From JANWHQ01 sp963775275 (lineage in GTDB: Bacteria; Pseudomonadota; Alphaproteobacteria; Caulobacterales; Caulobacteraceae), in NCBI GenBank assembly GCA_963775275.1, contig CAVZII010000005.1, forward strand, positions 3,162,001 through 3,226,000: a stretch of DNA of 64,000 nucleotides, in the 5' to 3' direction. How positions within the stretch are numbered: position 1 is the stretch's first letter; each line of letters starts with the position of its first letter. Under the pieces are notes generated by a model. That model was not told where the DNA came from and did no database searches. It saw only the letters and a list, made by a program, of their open reading frames with translations. The translations under genes were made by a program, and so were the position numbers. Below are positions 1 through 8,128 of the stretch, piece after piece.

Positions 1-224
1 ACCGGCGCCGGGTGATGATCCGGCTGACCGAGCGGGGCGTGAAGCTGATCGACCGGGCCCGGTCCGTCTCGCGCAGCTTCAACGAAGAGGTGCTGGACGG
101 GACGGAGGAGGCGCATCAGCTGGCCGCCCTGCGCCTGCTGCAGCACGTGCTCGCCAACATGATCGCGGACGACGACGAGATCGCCTGGGGGGTGCTGACC
201 TACACGAGCCCTTCGCGGCGGTAG
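1..224 (+). CDS. MarR-type winged-helix regulator, C-terminal part (cut by window edge)
   Basis: Only the end of this protein lies in the window; the frame is open back to the left edge and stops at TAG 222-224. The first visible residues, RRRVMIRLTERG, resemble the wing and following turn of a MarR-family repressor. They are followed by about 55 residues of amphipathic helix (AALRLLQHVLANMI) that in this family form the dimer interface. No ligand or target can be inferred. Another winged-helix family such as PadR could look similar at this end, so the family call is moderate. Confidence 0.5.
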   Translation, partial: RRRVMIRLTERGVKLIDRARSVSRSFNEEVLDGTEEAHQLAALRLLQHVLANMIADDDEIAWGVLTYTSPSRR

Positions 225-264
225 GGCGGTCCGCGAGGGATCGGCGACGGACGTCCGGCCCGGG

Positions 265-688
265 TCAGCCCGGCGCCTTGGGCGGCGCGGCGGGCCGACC
301 CGGGGCGGAGGTCTGGCCGGCGGCGGCGAGGATCTGGTCCTTGGTCGCCGAGCTGACCAGGCTCGATCCGTCCTGGGCCTTGCTGAGGATGGAGGCGGGC
401 AACCCCACGTCCTTGCCGTCGATGTTGACCAGGACCGCGTCCTTTCCGTCCGCGGTCTTGCCGACGCGTGTGACGGGCCCGACGATCGCGCCGGCGGGAT
501 CCTTGACCGTCATGCCCGCCTTCAGGTCCTCGGCGGACACCGGGACCGTGGCGGGGACGGCGGGAGTCGGCAGGGGTGGCCGGGGTCGCGGCCGCTGCCG
601 GCGCCGCGGCTGGCGCGGGGGTCTGGGCCTGGGCGGCGAGGGCGCCGGTGAGGGCCATGGCGGCGCCGAGGAGGAGGGCTCGTGGCAT
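265..688 (-). CDS. Small exported protein with PRC-barrel-like domain, frameshifted
   Basis: The start ATG at 686-688 opens a signal peptide (MPRALLLGAAMALTGALAAQ) followed by an Ala/Pro-rich linker. The reading frame is then lost inside a run of four G (573-576, plus strand). Removing one base of that run joins the linker to VSAEDLKAGMTVKDPAGAI and about 85 further residues ending at the stop 265-267. That second half (MTVKDPAGAIVGPVTRV, DAVLVNIDGKDVGLPA) resembles a PRC-barrel-like module found in exported proteins of Caulobacterales. Function is unknown. The break sits in a homopolymer, so a sequencing error is as likely as a real mutation. Confidence 0.55.
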
Positions 689-780
689 GGGGAGTCGCCT
701 TTGCGAGAGGCCGCCCCAGCGTCCACTAAGCGTTGATCGGCGAACGAGGTTCCCAGGGCCGAGGTTGGGCTCGACGGGCC

Positions 781-866
781 GGCCCCCATCCCCCGCTTCG
801 CGGGGACTTCCCCCAGAGGGGGAAGATCAGGGGCGATAAATCCTCCCCCGTTGGGGGCCACGTTTT
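781..866. repeat. Two-hairpin palindromic intergenic element (family P1)
   Basis: A GC-rich element made of two stem-loops: a CCCCGC/GCGGGG stem around TTC, then CTTCCCCC pairing with GGGGGAAG. A CTCCCCC/GGGGG half follows. Copies of the same element lie near 2130-2220, 2450-2590, 9860-10000, 12530-12575 and 23036-23125. Here it abuts the broken 3' end of the IS110-type transposase, so the transposase reading frame runs into it. It looks like a REP-type dispersed palindrome; no protein is encoded. Confidence 0.75.
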
Positions 867-1739
867 GTATGATGGCGACGACGACGAGCTTCTTGGGCTT
901 GCTGCGTGCGAGGAGCTGGTCGGCGAAGGTTTGAGGGTTGGGCTGCAGCGCTTGGTGAAGTGCGGCGAGGTAGAGCTGCGCTGGGTGGCTGCGGGCGCAG
1001 ATGAAGCGCAGTCCCTTCCACTGACCGGAGTCCCGATCGAAGGGTGCGACGCCGGCGAGGGAGGCGGCCTGTCCGCGATCCATGGAGCCGAGCTCGGGCA
1101 TGCGGACCACGAGGGTGGCGCCGACGATGGGACCGACGCCCGGAAGGCTGAGCAGCAGGCGCAGCCGTTGCTGCAGATCCGGCTCGGCCTTGATACATCT
1201 CAGGATGTCGGCGGCGAGCTTCGCCTTCAGCTGGGTCAGGGTCCGGATCTGGGCTCTGATCACGATGGCGACATCCTTGAGCGTGACGCTGTCCAGGAAG
1301 GTCTTCAGCTCGGCGGCCTGGTCGCTGATCTGCTCATAGGCAGTGAGCCGCTCGGCAAGCTCCAGGAGCCTGGGATCCTGGGCCGCCTTCACCGCTTCGA
1401 CCTGGGCCGTGGCGGCGGCGATCAGTTGCGCATCCAGCCGGTCGTTCTTGGCCCGTCGGCGCTTCAGCTGGGCGAAGCGGCGCACCTCGATCGGCTGATG
1501 CACCACCACCTCGAACCCTGCTTGTTCCAACGCTTGGCGCACCTTGCGTTCGTAACCGCCGGTCGCCTCCAGGCCGACCCGGCCCACCTCCCGCGCTTCA
1601 GCCAGCCGATCAGCTCGGTGATCCCTGCTGGATCGTTCGGGGCCTTTATGACGCCTTCCAGGCCGTGCGCCGCCGCGTCCAGCTGGCGCTTGCCTACATC
1701 GATCCCGGCGACCTTCGTGTTAGACTTCAACTGTTCCAC
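866..1739 (-). pseudogene. IS110-family transposase, frameshifted and 3'-truncated
   Basis: The likely start is GTG at 1737-1739, preceded by AAGGAGGGG. The N-terminal RuvC-like domain shows the DEDD residues of the IS110 family: D in AGIDVGKRQLD, E in GLEATGGYE, and two D in KNDRLDAQ. A transposase_20-type C-terminal domain follows (LLSLPGVGPIVGATL, then APFDRDSGQWKG with the family serine). A single missing base near 1590 (a GGG that should be GGGG) breaks the frame after ELIGWLKRG. The 3' end stops abruptly after KKLVVVAIIQN, where a P1 palindrome begins, so the last few tens of residues and the right end of the element are gone. The family moves by a DEDD/serine recombinase guided by a bridge RNA. 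This copy should be inactive. Confidence 0.85.
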
Positions 1740-1933
1740 CGACCCCTCCTTGTGGCTTCGGACCTCAAAGTCCCTGCAACCATCCGGGTCATGGAAACGT
1801 CGGCGGCGGCCATGCTCCCCCGCAGCCCACAAGGCTCAGGGAGACGCGGCCCCTCCACCGACAGTCCGCCTGGCGTTGCAGCGTCAGGCGGACGTCCGGA
1901 AGACGCCGCAAAACTAACAGCTTTCAAACAGAC
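1740..1933 (-). ncRNA. Possible remnant bridge-RNA region of the IS110-type element
   Basis: This 190-base non-coding stretch precedes the transposase start and corresponds to the left-end leader, which in IS110-group elements encodes the bridge RNA pairing with target and donor DNA. A clear stem is visible: GTCCGCCTG at 1864-1872 pairs with CAGGCGGAC at 1885-1893 around a 12-base loop. I infer the role from position and family knowledge only. The left boundary of the element is near 1930, where the tandem repeat begins. Confidence 0.35.
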
Positions 1934-1935
1934 AA

Positions 1936-2590
1936 GGGGGACCCTCCGTAGCCCAGAGGGCGAAGGAGGGTGGAGGGGGCTCGACGCGCGCCGGGCGCGG
2001 GTTGGGATGGCGCCTGGATGCGCCCAAGCTCACGGTGCGGCGCGCCCGCGAGCTGCGCGGGCTGGATGAGACCTGCCCGAGGTCCTGGTGGACATGGGCT
2101 CGGCGCTGCGGACGATCATGAGGGAGGCGAGGCCCCCATCCCCGGCTTCGCGGGGACTTCCCCCAGGGGGAAGATTTGCCCCCCTCCCGCCCTTCGGGCG
2201 GACTTCCCCCAGAGGGGGAAGATCAGGGGCGATAAATCCTCCCCCGTTGGGGGAGGGGGACCCTCCGTAGCCCAGAGGGCGAAGGAGGGTGGAGGGGGGC
2301 TCGACGCGCGCCGGGCGCGGGTTGGGATGGCGCCTGGATGCGCCCAAGCTCACGGTGCGGCGCGCCCGCGAGCTGCGCGGGTAGATGAGCCTGCCCGAGG
2401 TCCTGGCGGACATGGGCTCGGCGCTGCGGACGATCCTGAGGGAGGCGAGGCCCCCATCCCCGGCTTCGCCGGGACTTCCCCCAGGGGGGAAGATTTGCCC
2501 CCATCCCGCCCTTCGGGCGGACTTCCCCCGAGGGGGAAGATTGGGGCCCATCCCCGGCTTCGCGGGGACTTCCCCCGGAGGGGGAAGATC
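1936..2590. repeat. 320-base tandem duplication carrying palindromes and a short DUF559-like remnant
   Basis: Two direct copies with a period of about 320 bases start at 1936 and 2255 with the same GGGGGACCCTCCGTAGCCC block. Each copy contains the same AAGCTCACGGTGCGGCGC core, then two or three P1 palindromes. On the plus strand the core reads KLTVRRARELRG followed by LPEVL. This resembles the first residues of DUF559 (Vsr-like endonuclease) proteins, which often start with an Arg-rich helix and SLPEVLLW. A stop (copy 2) and divergence (copy 1) interrupt it, so this is at best a gene fragment. No intact gene lies in 1740-2596. Confidence 0.6.
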
Positions 2591-2596
2591 GGCGCC

Positions 2597-3731
2597 CTAG
2601 GGAGCCGCCGCGGCAGGGGCGTCCTGCAGGCTCGGGTAGTCGGTGTAGCCGGTCGCGCCCTTGCCGGCGTAGGTGGTCGCGGCCTGGAGCTCGTTCAGCG
2701 GCGCGCCCAGGCGCACGCGGACCGGATAGTCGGGATTGGCGATGAACGGGCGGCCGAAGGAGACGAGGTCGGCCTCGCCGGCGGCGATCTTGGCGGCGGC
2801 GCGCTCGGGATCGTAGCCGTTGTTGGCGATCCAGGCATTGGGGAAGAGCCGGCGCGCGGCGGCGAAGTCGAACTCGGTGGCGGTGGGGGTGAAGCGCGTG
2901 TTCACCCCGCCGGCCTCGCCCTCCACGCAGTGGACATAGGCGACGCCGAGCGCGCCCAGGGCCTCGATCAGGGGCGGGTAGACCGCCTCGGGGTCGGACA
3001 CCGGCGCGTCCTGCCAGGCGGCGAGCGGCGAGATGCGGATGCCCGTGCGCTCGCGGCCGACCTCGGCGGCGACGGCGCGGGCGACCTCCAGGGGGAAGCG
3101 GATGCGGCCCGCGATCGACCCGCCCCAGTCGTCGTCGCGCACATTGGCGCGGTCGGAGATGAACTGATGGACCAGGTAGCCGTTGGCGCCGTGGATCTCG
3201 ACCCCGTCGCAGCCGGCCTCGACGGCGTTGGCGGCCGCCCGGGCGAAGCCCCGGACCAGGCCGACGATCTCGTCCGGCTCGAAGGCGCGGGGCGTCTCGG
3301 GCTCGCAGACCTGACCGTCCGGGGTCATGGCGATTCCTCCGACGGCGCGCACCGCCGACGGGCCGCCCTGCAGCCGCCCGTCCGGCTGCCACAGGCGACC
3401 GGACATCCGGCCCGAGTGCCAGAGCTGGACGAAGAGCCTGCCGCCGGCGGCGTGGACGGCGTCGGCGACCGCCCGCCAGCCCTCGACCTGGGTCGCCTCA
3501 TAGAGGGCCGGCACGCCCGGGAAGCTCGCCCCGCCGGCCATGGGCGTCGTGCCCTCGGCGATCGACCAGGCCCGCCGAGGCGCGCTGGGAATAGTAGGTG
3601 GCGGTGAGCTCGTCCGGGACGCCGTCCGCCGGCGCGCGCGAGCGCGTCATCGGCGACATGACGAAGCGGTTCTTCAGCTCCAGGCCCGAGAGGTTGAAGG
3701 GGGTGAAGAGGATGGAAAGGTCGGCGCTCAT
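2597..3731 (-). CDS. Old yellow enzyme family NADH:flavin oxidoreductase, frameshifted
   Basis: An FMN-dependent ene-reductase of the NemA/old-yellow-enzyme type. The start is ATG 3729-3731, reading MSADLSILFTPFNLSGLELK and then NRFVMSPMTRSRA, the family N-terminal signature. The barrel continues with FVQLWHSGRMS, the substrate-binding H and N in EIHGANGYLVHQF, and VSFGRPFIANPDYP near the C-terminus. One extra base near 3563-3566 breaks the frame at AGLV/IAEGTTPMAGG; removing it gives about 377 residues, normal for the family. The gene sits between two broken transposases and ends in P1 repeats. In this family the enzymes reduce enones, maleimides or nitro compounds; the substrate here is not readable. 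Confidence 0.85.
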
Positions 3732-3904
3732 GCGGTCCCGGTCCTGTTCATGGGCGGCCCGCGGCCAGCATAGCGGGGAGGGCGGCGGGGAGAACCCGGA
3801 ATGGGGGGGCTTTTCGTCTTCCTGTGGGGAGAAGAAGGGCCCCACGCCGCGGGCGCGGGGAGATGAGGGAGTAGGACGGATGGGGCGGAACCCCTCACCT
3901 TCCC
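3732..3904. repeat. GC-rich intergenic stretch with palindromes
   Basis: No gene is visible. The stretch contains an imperfect palindrome around CCCATTCGGCGTTCGCCGAATGGG (stem CATTCGGCG/CGCCGAATG near 3902-3922, running into the IS remnant) and a block rich in GGGGAGAAG and CCCCTCACC. A related block lies at 5935-6125. Confidence 0.4.
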
Positions 3905-4814
3905 ATTCGGCGTTCGCCGAATGGGCCCCTTCCTCTGGGCTGTCCACCGGCAGGGTGGTCGCCAGTCGCCATACGAGCGGCTTGACGACGGACGGCGGGT
4001 TCGGCTCGCGAACCTCCACCAGGCCCAGCTCCAGGCTGGCCGGGTCGCTCTTCGCCGCATTGGACGGGCGCGCGATCTTCATCCGGCTCGAACGGATCGA
4101 CACCTGCGCCACCCGGCCCTTGTCGCCCGGCCGCGCGGCGCCACGGCGACCAGGGCCTGGGTATGGACCGGCCACGCCGCCGCCTCGGCGAACAGCGTCC
4201 CGCCGTCCATCAAGGCCCGGTCATGCCGAGCCCGCACCAACAGCTCCACCCGCCGGGCGGCGTGCGAAGTGGCTGTAGACATCGGCTTCCTGGTCGGCGA
4301 CCACCACCACCTGAGCGGCCGCCTCCAACCTCTCGGCCGCCAGCTGCGCCCCTCGCTCCAGCGTCGGCTCTCCTTGTCCTCGGCCGGCCGGCTCGCGCGC
4401 GCCGTCACCGGCCCGGGCCCACGCGTCCAGATGCGCGCGCCCACCAGCCCCAGCAGCGCCTCATCCTCGGCATCCACCGCGACCACCCCATGGATGAAGA
4501 ACCCCGCACGCTTGCCGTCGCCGCTGGGGCCCAGCCCCCGCCGGCCAGCCGACTGGCCCGCGAAGCTCACCTCGGTGGTATCCTGCACCGCCACCACCGG
4601 CGCCCCGCACACGCCTCGCCCGTCCGCGCGCCCAGCGCCTCAAGCACCCCCGCGAGGTCACATACGGCGACGAAAGGTACCGGTGCGCCGCCATCTCACC
4701 AGCACGGCCGCCTCCAAGGTCCTTCAGAACCAGCGTGCCCAGCGACACGATCTGATCAAACAGCCACTCCCCACGAGACGACGTCCGCACGTCCCCAGCA
4801 CCAAACCGATACAT
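3905..4814 (-). pseudogene. IS4-family transposase remnant (Tn5/IS50-like), multiply frameshifted
   Basis: Pieces of one transposase lie in changing frames on the minus strand. In order they are EWLFDQIVSLGTL, MAAHRYLSSPYVT, VVAVQDTTEVSFAGQ (the first catalytic DDE aspartate block), GLGPSGDGKRAGFFIHGVVA, LLGLVGARIWTRG, EDKESRRW, RVELLVRARHDRAL, and finally LELGLVEVREPNPP with PLVWRLATTLPV. These are typical of IS4-family transposases related to IS50. The catalytic C-terminal part with the final glutamate is missing beyond about 3905. With several frameshifts and the loss of one end the element is dead. No inverted repeats were identified. Confidence 0.75.
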
Positions 4815-4935
4815 CCGACCCTCCCTCAGGCCAGACGCTTGAATCAGCTCAGCTCATCGACGGGAATCACTTCCGTGATCCGTACCCTATGGGAGAGGAG
4901 ACATGGGCTTGGGGCGCTCGGGCCATTGCCGGGGC

Positions 4936-5880
4936 CTAGGCGACAGCCGGCTTCGGGGCCATGGACCCGGCGGCGGTCTTCGCTCTGGATGGACTGGTCG
5001 CGACGAGCTCGAGGTACGCGCCGGTGCAGACGACCGGCCAGAGCGCGGCGACAAGGCCAGTGGCCAGGGAGGAAAGGACCAGGGACGAACGGACCAGGGC
5101 GGTCTGGTCCATCATGGCCAGGAGCCAGCCATAGACCGCGAGCGCCTTAGCACATGCAATCGCGCTCACATGCAGGAGCGTGAGCATGAACACGCCGACC
5201 CACGCTCGCGATGTCAGGGCGCGGCTCCGATCGAAGGCGTCGAGCGACTTGGGGGGCTCCGCGATCTGAGCTGGCAGGACGGCGACCCAGCGGATCTGGA
5301 CGACGGCGACGACCAGCGCCGATGCCGACACAGCGCCGAAAATCACGGCCACCTCCAAATCCGTTATGCGTTCCAGCTGAATTTCGTCGATCGCCAGCCA
5401 AGCAACGATGCCAATCGGCGCAACGCAGAAGGCGACCACCAGGCCGTAGTAGAAGAAGAGCCCGTAGACCGTCGGGAAGTGACGCCGGACCGCCGCCAAG
5501 GCGCTCTGGAAGGAGGCGGAACGTCCGGCGAGCGCGGCGAGGGCGGTCCAGGCCAGCACGATCTGAATGGCGATCGAGGCGGCCCCCAGAGCCAGCTGGA
5601 CGCTGGTCCGGAGCCACCAATCCGATGCGCGCAGCATCTGTTCGGTGGCTTCGAAGACGGACAGCAACGAGACAGCCAGGACGAATCGTTCGGGGCTGGC
5701 CAGGAGCACCTGGCCCGTCCGCGCAAAGACCCTTCGCAGCCTGAACCTTCCGTCGCCCGGCGCCACGCCCCATCCCCTTCTCGGGCGCGAGTATAGCGGG
5801 TCAATTTCGAGTCCGCGATCGTGGGTTGGGCCGCCCAGCTTCGGTTCGCCGTTCGCGCCTGAGCCAAACGCCAGGCGCAT
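4936..5880 (-). CDS. Integral membrane protein of unknown function
   Basis: A 314-residue protein with about six hydrophobic segments: FVLAVSLLSVFEA, VQLALGAASIAIQIVLAW, TVYGLFFYYGLVVAFCV, VAVIFGAVSASALVVAVV, VFMLTLLHVSAIA and VLSSLATGLVAALWPVV. It should sit in the cytoplasmic membrane. The N-terminal 40 residues are poorly conserved-looking and overlap a repeat, so translation may start later, for example near the GDGRFRLRRVF segment. I do not recognise the family; it has the look of multi-span proteins related to the glycerophosphodiesterase membrane domain. It is isolated between an IS remnant and a repeat block. Confidence 0.55.
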   Translation of the reverse strand: MRLAFGSGANGEPKLGGPTHDRGLEIDPLYSRPRRGWGVAPGDGRFRLRRVFARTGQVLLASPERFVLAVSLLSVFEATEQMLRASDWWLRTSVQLALGAASIAIQIVLAWTALAALAGRSASFQSALAAVRRHFPTVYGLFFYYGLVVAFCVAPIGIVAWLAIDEIQLERITDLEVAVIFGAVSASALVVAVVQIRWVAVLPAQIAEPPKSLDAFDRSRALTSRAWVGVFMLTLLHVSAIACAKALAVYGWLLAMMDQTALVRSSLVLSSLATGLVAALWPVVCTGAYLELVATSPSRAKTAAGSMAPKPAVA

Positions 5881-5890
5881 GCGCCGAGCT

Positions 5891-6130
5891 GTGCTGGGCC
5901 CCGGCTTCCGCCGGGGTGATCGGAAGGGGGGAGGGGCGGGGCATGTCCTCTCCCGCAGGGAGAGGAAGGGGCCCGTCCTCCGGAGCCTCTTGTCCGCCGA
6001 AGCCTTGGCGTAGGCGGATGGCGAAGGAGGATGGGAAGGTGAGGGGTTTCGCTCCGACCGTCTTCCCCCCTCATCTTCCCGCCCGCTTCGCGTGCGGGCC
6101 CCTTCTTCTCCCCATGGGAGAAGAGAGGAT
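5891..6130. repeat. Cluster of dispersed repeats (families P2 and P3)
   Basis: No gene is visible. A P2 element (GGGCCCCGGCTTCCGCCGGGG) lies at 5891-5930. A CTCTCCCGCAGGGAGAGG hairpin follows near 5947, then a P3 element (GTCCGCCGAAGCCTTGGCG) at 5991-6030 and a CCCGCTTCGCGTGCGGG hairpin near 6081. The first two families recur elsewhere in the window. The block separates the membrane protein on the minus strand from the methyltransferase on the plus strand. Confidence 0.55.
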
Positions 6131-6176
6131 CGAGCGAGCTCTTGGGCTTCCGGTGAGCGGGGACTATTCAGCGCCC

Positions 6177-6992
6177 ATGACCGACGCCGTCCTCACCCCC
6201 GCCGCGCCCGACTTCGAAGCCCGCCGGTTCCAGTCCGCCGCCCAGCACTATCTCGCCGGGCGGCCGCCCTATCCGGGGGCGCTGATCGCGCGCACGGTCG
6301 AGCTCATAGGGATCGGGGCCGAGGACCGGGTGCTCGACCTCGGCTGCGGACCGGCCCAGCTCGCCCTGGCCTTCGCGCCTTTCGTCCGCGAGGCGGTAGG
6401 GATCGATCCGGAGCCCGTGATGATGGCCGAGGGGCGCGAGGCGGCCCGGGCGGCGGGCAATGTGACCCTGATGGAAGGGCGGGCCGAGGAGATCGACGAG
6501 CGGCTCGGCGCCTTCAAGGCGGCGGTGATCGGGCGGGCCTTCCACTGGATGGACCGCGAGGCGGTGCTGGCGCGGCTGGACCGGCTGCTGGCGGCGGACG
6601 GCGCGGTGGTCCTGTTCGGCGAGGAGCATCCGAGGATCGAGGAGAACGCGCGGGTGCGCGCCTTCCACGAGCTGATCGAGGACTGGTCCAAGGCGGACAC
6701 GACGCGCGCGGCGCTGCTGACGCCGCAGTACCGGCGCCACACCTCGGTGCTGCTCGCCTCGCCGTTCGGCCGGATCGAGGAGGTCCGGGTGATCTGGCGC
6801 CGGGCCCTGACGCTCGACCTCCTGATCGAGCGGGCGCTGTCCTACTCCGCCACCTCGCGCGCACGGCTGGGCGCGCACGCCGACGCGCTGATCGGGGTGC
6901 TGACGGACAAGATGTCCGAGTGGGAGGCCGAGGGGCCGATGGAGGAAGTCCTGGCTTCGAGCGCCATGATCGCGTGGCGGGGCCAGTCATAG
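6177..6992 (+). CDS. Class I SAM-dependent methyltransferase
   Basis: A 271-residue Rossmann-fold methyltransferase. The SAM-binding motif I is VLDLGCGPAQLALAFA, the acidic residue that contacts the ribose is in AVGIDPEPVMMAEGR, and motif III-like FHWMDREAVLARLDRLL follows. It matches the broad Methyltransf_11/25 group acting on small molecules; the substrate cannot be told. The start ATG 6177 is chosen because it follows the repeat block and gives the family length. An in-frame extension upstream runs through repeat sequence and is unlikely to be translated. Confidence 0.8.
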   Translation: MTDAVLTPAAPDFEARRFQSAAQHYLAGRPPYPGALIARTVELIGIGAEDRVLDLGCGPAQLALAFAPFVREAVGIDPEPVMMAEGREAARAAGNVTLMEGRAEEIDERLGAFKAAVIGRAFHWMDREAVLARLDRLLAADGAVVLFGEEHPRIEENARVRAFHELIEDWSKADTTRAALLTPQYRRHTSVLLASPFGRIEEVRVIWRRALTLDLLIERALSYSATSRARLGAHADALIGVLTDKMSEWEAEGPMEEVLASSAMIAWRGQS

Positions 6993-7049
6993 TCGTATCA
7001 CGCAGTGAACTCTTGGACTTGGCCCGCGCTCTTCCTGGCCCGCGCGTAG

Positions 7050-7063
7050 AGAGTGCGAACTCT
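7050..7063. promoter_or_regulatory. Small palindrome upstream of mucR
   Basis: AGAGT at 7050-7054 and ACTCT at 7059-7063 form a 5-base inverted repeat about 85 bases before the mucR start. A CcrM-type GAATC site lies at 7136-7140, just before the start codon. MucR proteins commonly bind their own AT-richer leader. That this palindrome is an operator is only a guess from position. Confidence 0.2.
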
Positions 7064-7144
7064 GCGGCAACGCGCAGGGGTTTCGTTAAGTAGACGCATG
7101 CGATATCCCTGCTATCAGTCGGGGGCGTAAAAAAGGAATCAAGC

Positions 7145-7597
7145 ATGACCGAAGAAGCTTCCGATCTGCGGACATTGGTGGCGGAAGTCGCTGCGGCGTA
7201 CTTCTCCAATTCGCACGTGGCGACGGCCGACATCCCGCAAGTCATCGGTGCGATCACGGCCAGCCTGCAAGGCGTCGGTGAAGCCGCACCGGCGGCCGAG
7301 GAGGCCGAGCCCGAGCGCAAGAAGCTGACCGCCGCCCAGATCCGCAAGTCGGTCACGCCGGAGGCGCTCATCAGCTTCGAGGACGGCAAGTCCTACAAGA
7401 CGCTGCGCCGGCACCTGGCGGTGAAGGGACTGACGCCGGAAGACTATCGCGCCAAGTGGGGCCTGCCGCCCGACTATCCGATGGTCTCGCCGAACTACAG
7501 CGCCGCCCGCTCGCAGATGGCCAAGGCGCTCGGCCTCGGCCAGAAGGGCCCGCGCGCCAGGCGCGGCCGCCGGGCCGCGGCCGCCAAGGCGGGGTAG
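7145..7597 (+). CDS. mucR: MucR/Ros family transcriptional regulator
   Basis: A 150-residue regulator. The N-terminal helix (DLRTLVAEVAAAYFSNSHV) is the MucR oligomerisation region, followed by an acidic linker. The DNA-binding core is SVTPEALISFEDGKSYKTLRR, HLAVKGLTPEDYRAKWGLP, DYPMVSPNYSA. In Ros this region is a Cys2His2 zinc finger; here the two cysteine positions are not cysteine (LISFEDG), as in several other MucR proteins that fold without zinc. A basic tail (RARRGRRAAAAKAG) ends the protein. In Caulobacter MucR proteins act with CcrM and SciP in cell-cycle control, and elsewhere as H-NS-like silencers of exopolysaccharide and motility genes. The leader carries AAAAAAGGAATC before ATG. 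Confidence 0.9.
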   Translation: MTEEASDLRTLVAEVAAAYFSNSHVATADIPQVIGAITASLQGVGEAAPAAEEAEPERKKLTAAQIRKSVTPEALISFEDGKSYKTLRRHLAVKGLTPEDYRAKWGLPPDYPMVSPNYSAARSQMAKALGLGQKGPRARRGRRAAAAKAG

Positions 7598-7699
7598 GGC
7601 GGGGGTCCGACGTCTTCGCCACGGCTGCCTGCATGAGGCCAGCCGGCGCTTGAGAACGCGTCGAGAACGGATCTATCGTGCCGTCCGAGGAGGCGCGCG

Positions 7700-8128
7700 A
7701 TGGGTTACGAGTGGGCGCACTACGGAAGCGTTCGGCTGAAGCCTGGGACAGCCCTGCAGCAGGTGTTGGACCTGTTCCCTCGTGGCGACGAGGCCGAGCC
7801 GCAATTGCCGCTGGACACCGAGGGCGAGCTGACGCTGGCGGACGGCGACGTCTGGATCAAGCTGGAGGCGGAGGTCCTGGAGTACCGGGCCGATGGACAT
7901 AGCGGTTCGCTGGACGACCAGGTCTGCGGATTCATCGAAGCCTTGGCGGAGACCCTCGCTGCGGAAGGATGGATCGACTACGAGATCGGCGACTACGAGG
8001 TCGTCCATGGGCCGACGGAGCTGGCGCGGGCGCAGGCCAAGCTGGAGAGCGCCCGGTCTGCGTTTGAGTCGGCCCAAACCGCCTTGGCGAAGGCTGAGGC
8101 CGAGATGCGGCGGGCCGCCAGCCCCTAG
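7700..8128 (+). CDS. Small acidic protein of unknown function
   Basis: A 142-residue protein, start ATG 7700 preceded by GAGGAGGCGCGCG. It has a mixed alpha/beta N-terminal part (YEWAHYGSVRLKPG, ADGDVWIKLEAEVLEYRAD, WIDYEIGDYEVVHGP) and a C-terminal coiled-coil-like helix (ARAQAKLESARSAFESAQ). I do not recognise a family. Its TAG stop overlaps the stop of the convergent DpnI-type gene within one CTAG. No signal peptide or membrane segment is seen, so it should be cytoplasmic. Confidence 0.6.
   Translation: MGYEWAHYGSVRLKPGTALQQVLDLFPRGDEAEPQLPLDTEGELTLADGDVWIKLEAEVLEYRADGHSGSLDDQVCGFIEALAETLAAEGWIDYEIGDYEVVHGPTELARAQAKLESARSAFESAQTALAKAEAEMRRAASP

Noticed and set aside
2130..2222. P1 hairpins as standard intrinsic terminators
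   Set aside because: Strong stems but no following T-run on either strand, and many copies lie in tandem.
1970..3607. A 545-residue plus-strand open frame across the tandem repeats and the reductase gene
   Set aside because: It runs antisense to the old yellow enzyme and through palindromes, with no protein-like composition.
3905..4814. An active IS4-type element
   Set aside because: Several frame changes, missing C-terminal catalytic part and no inverted repeats found.
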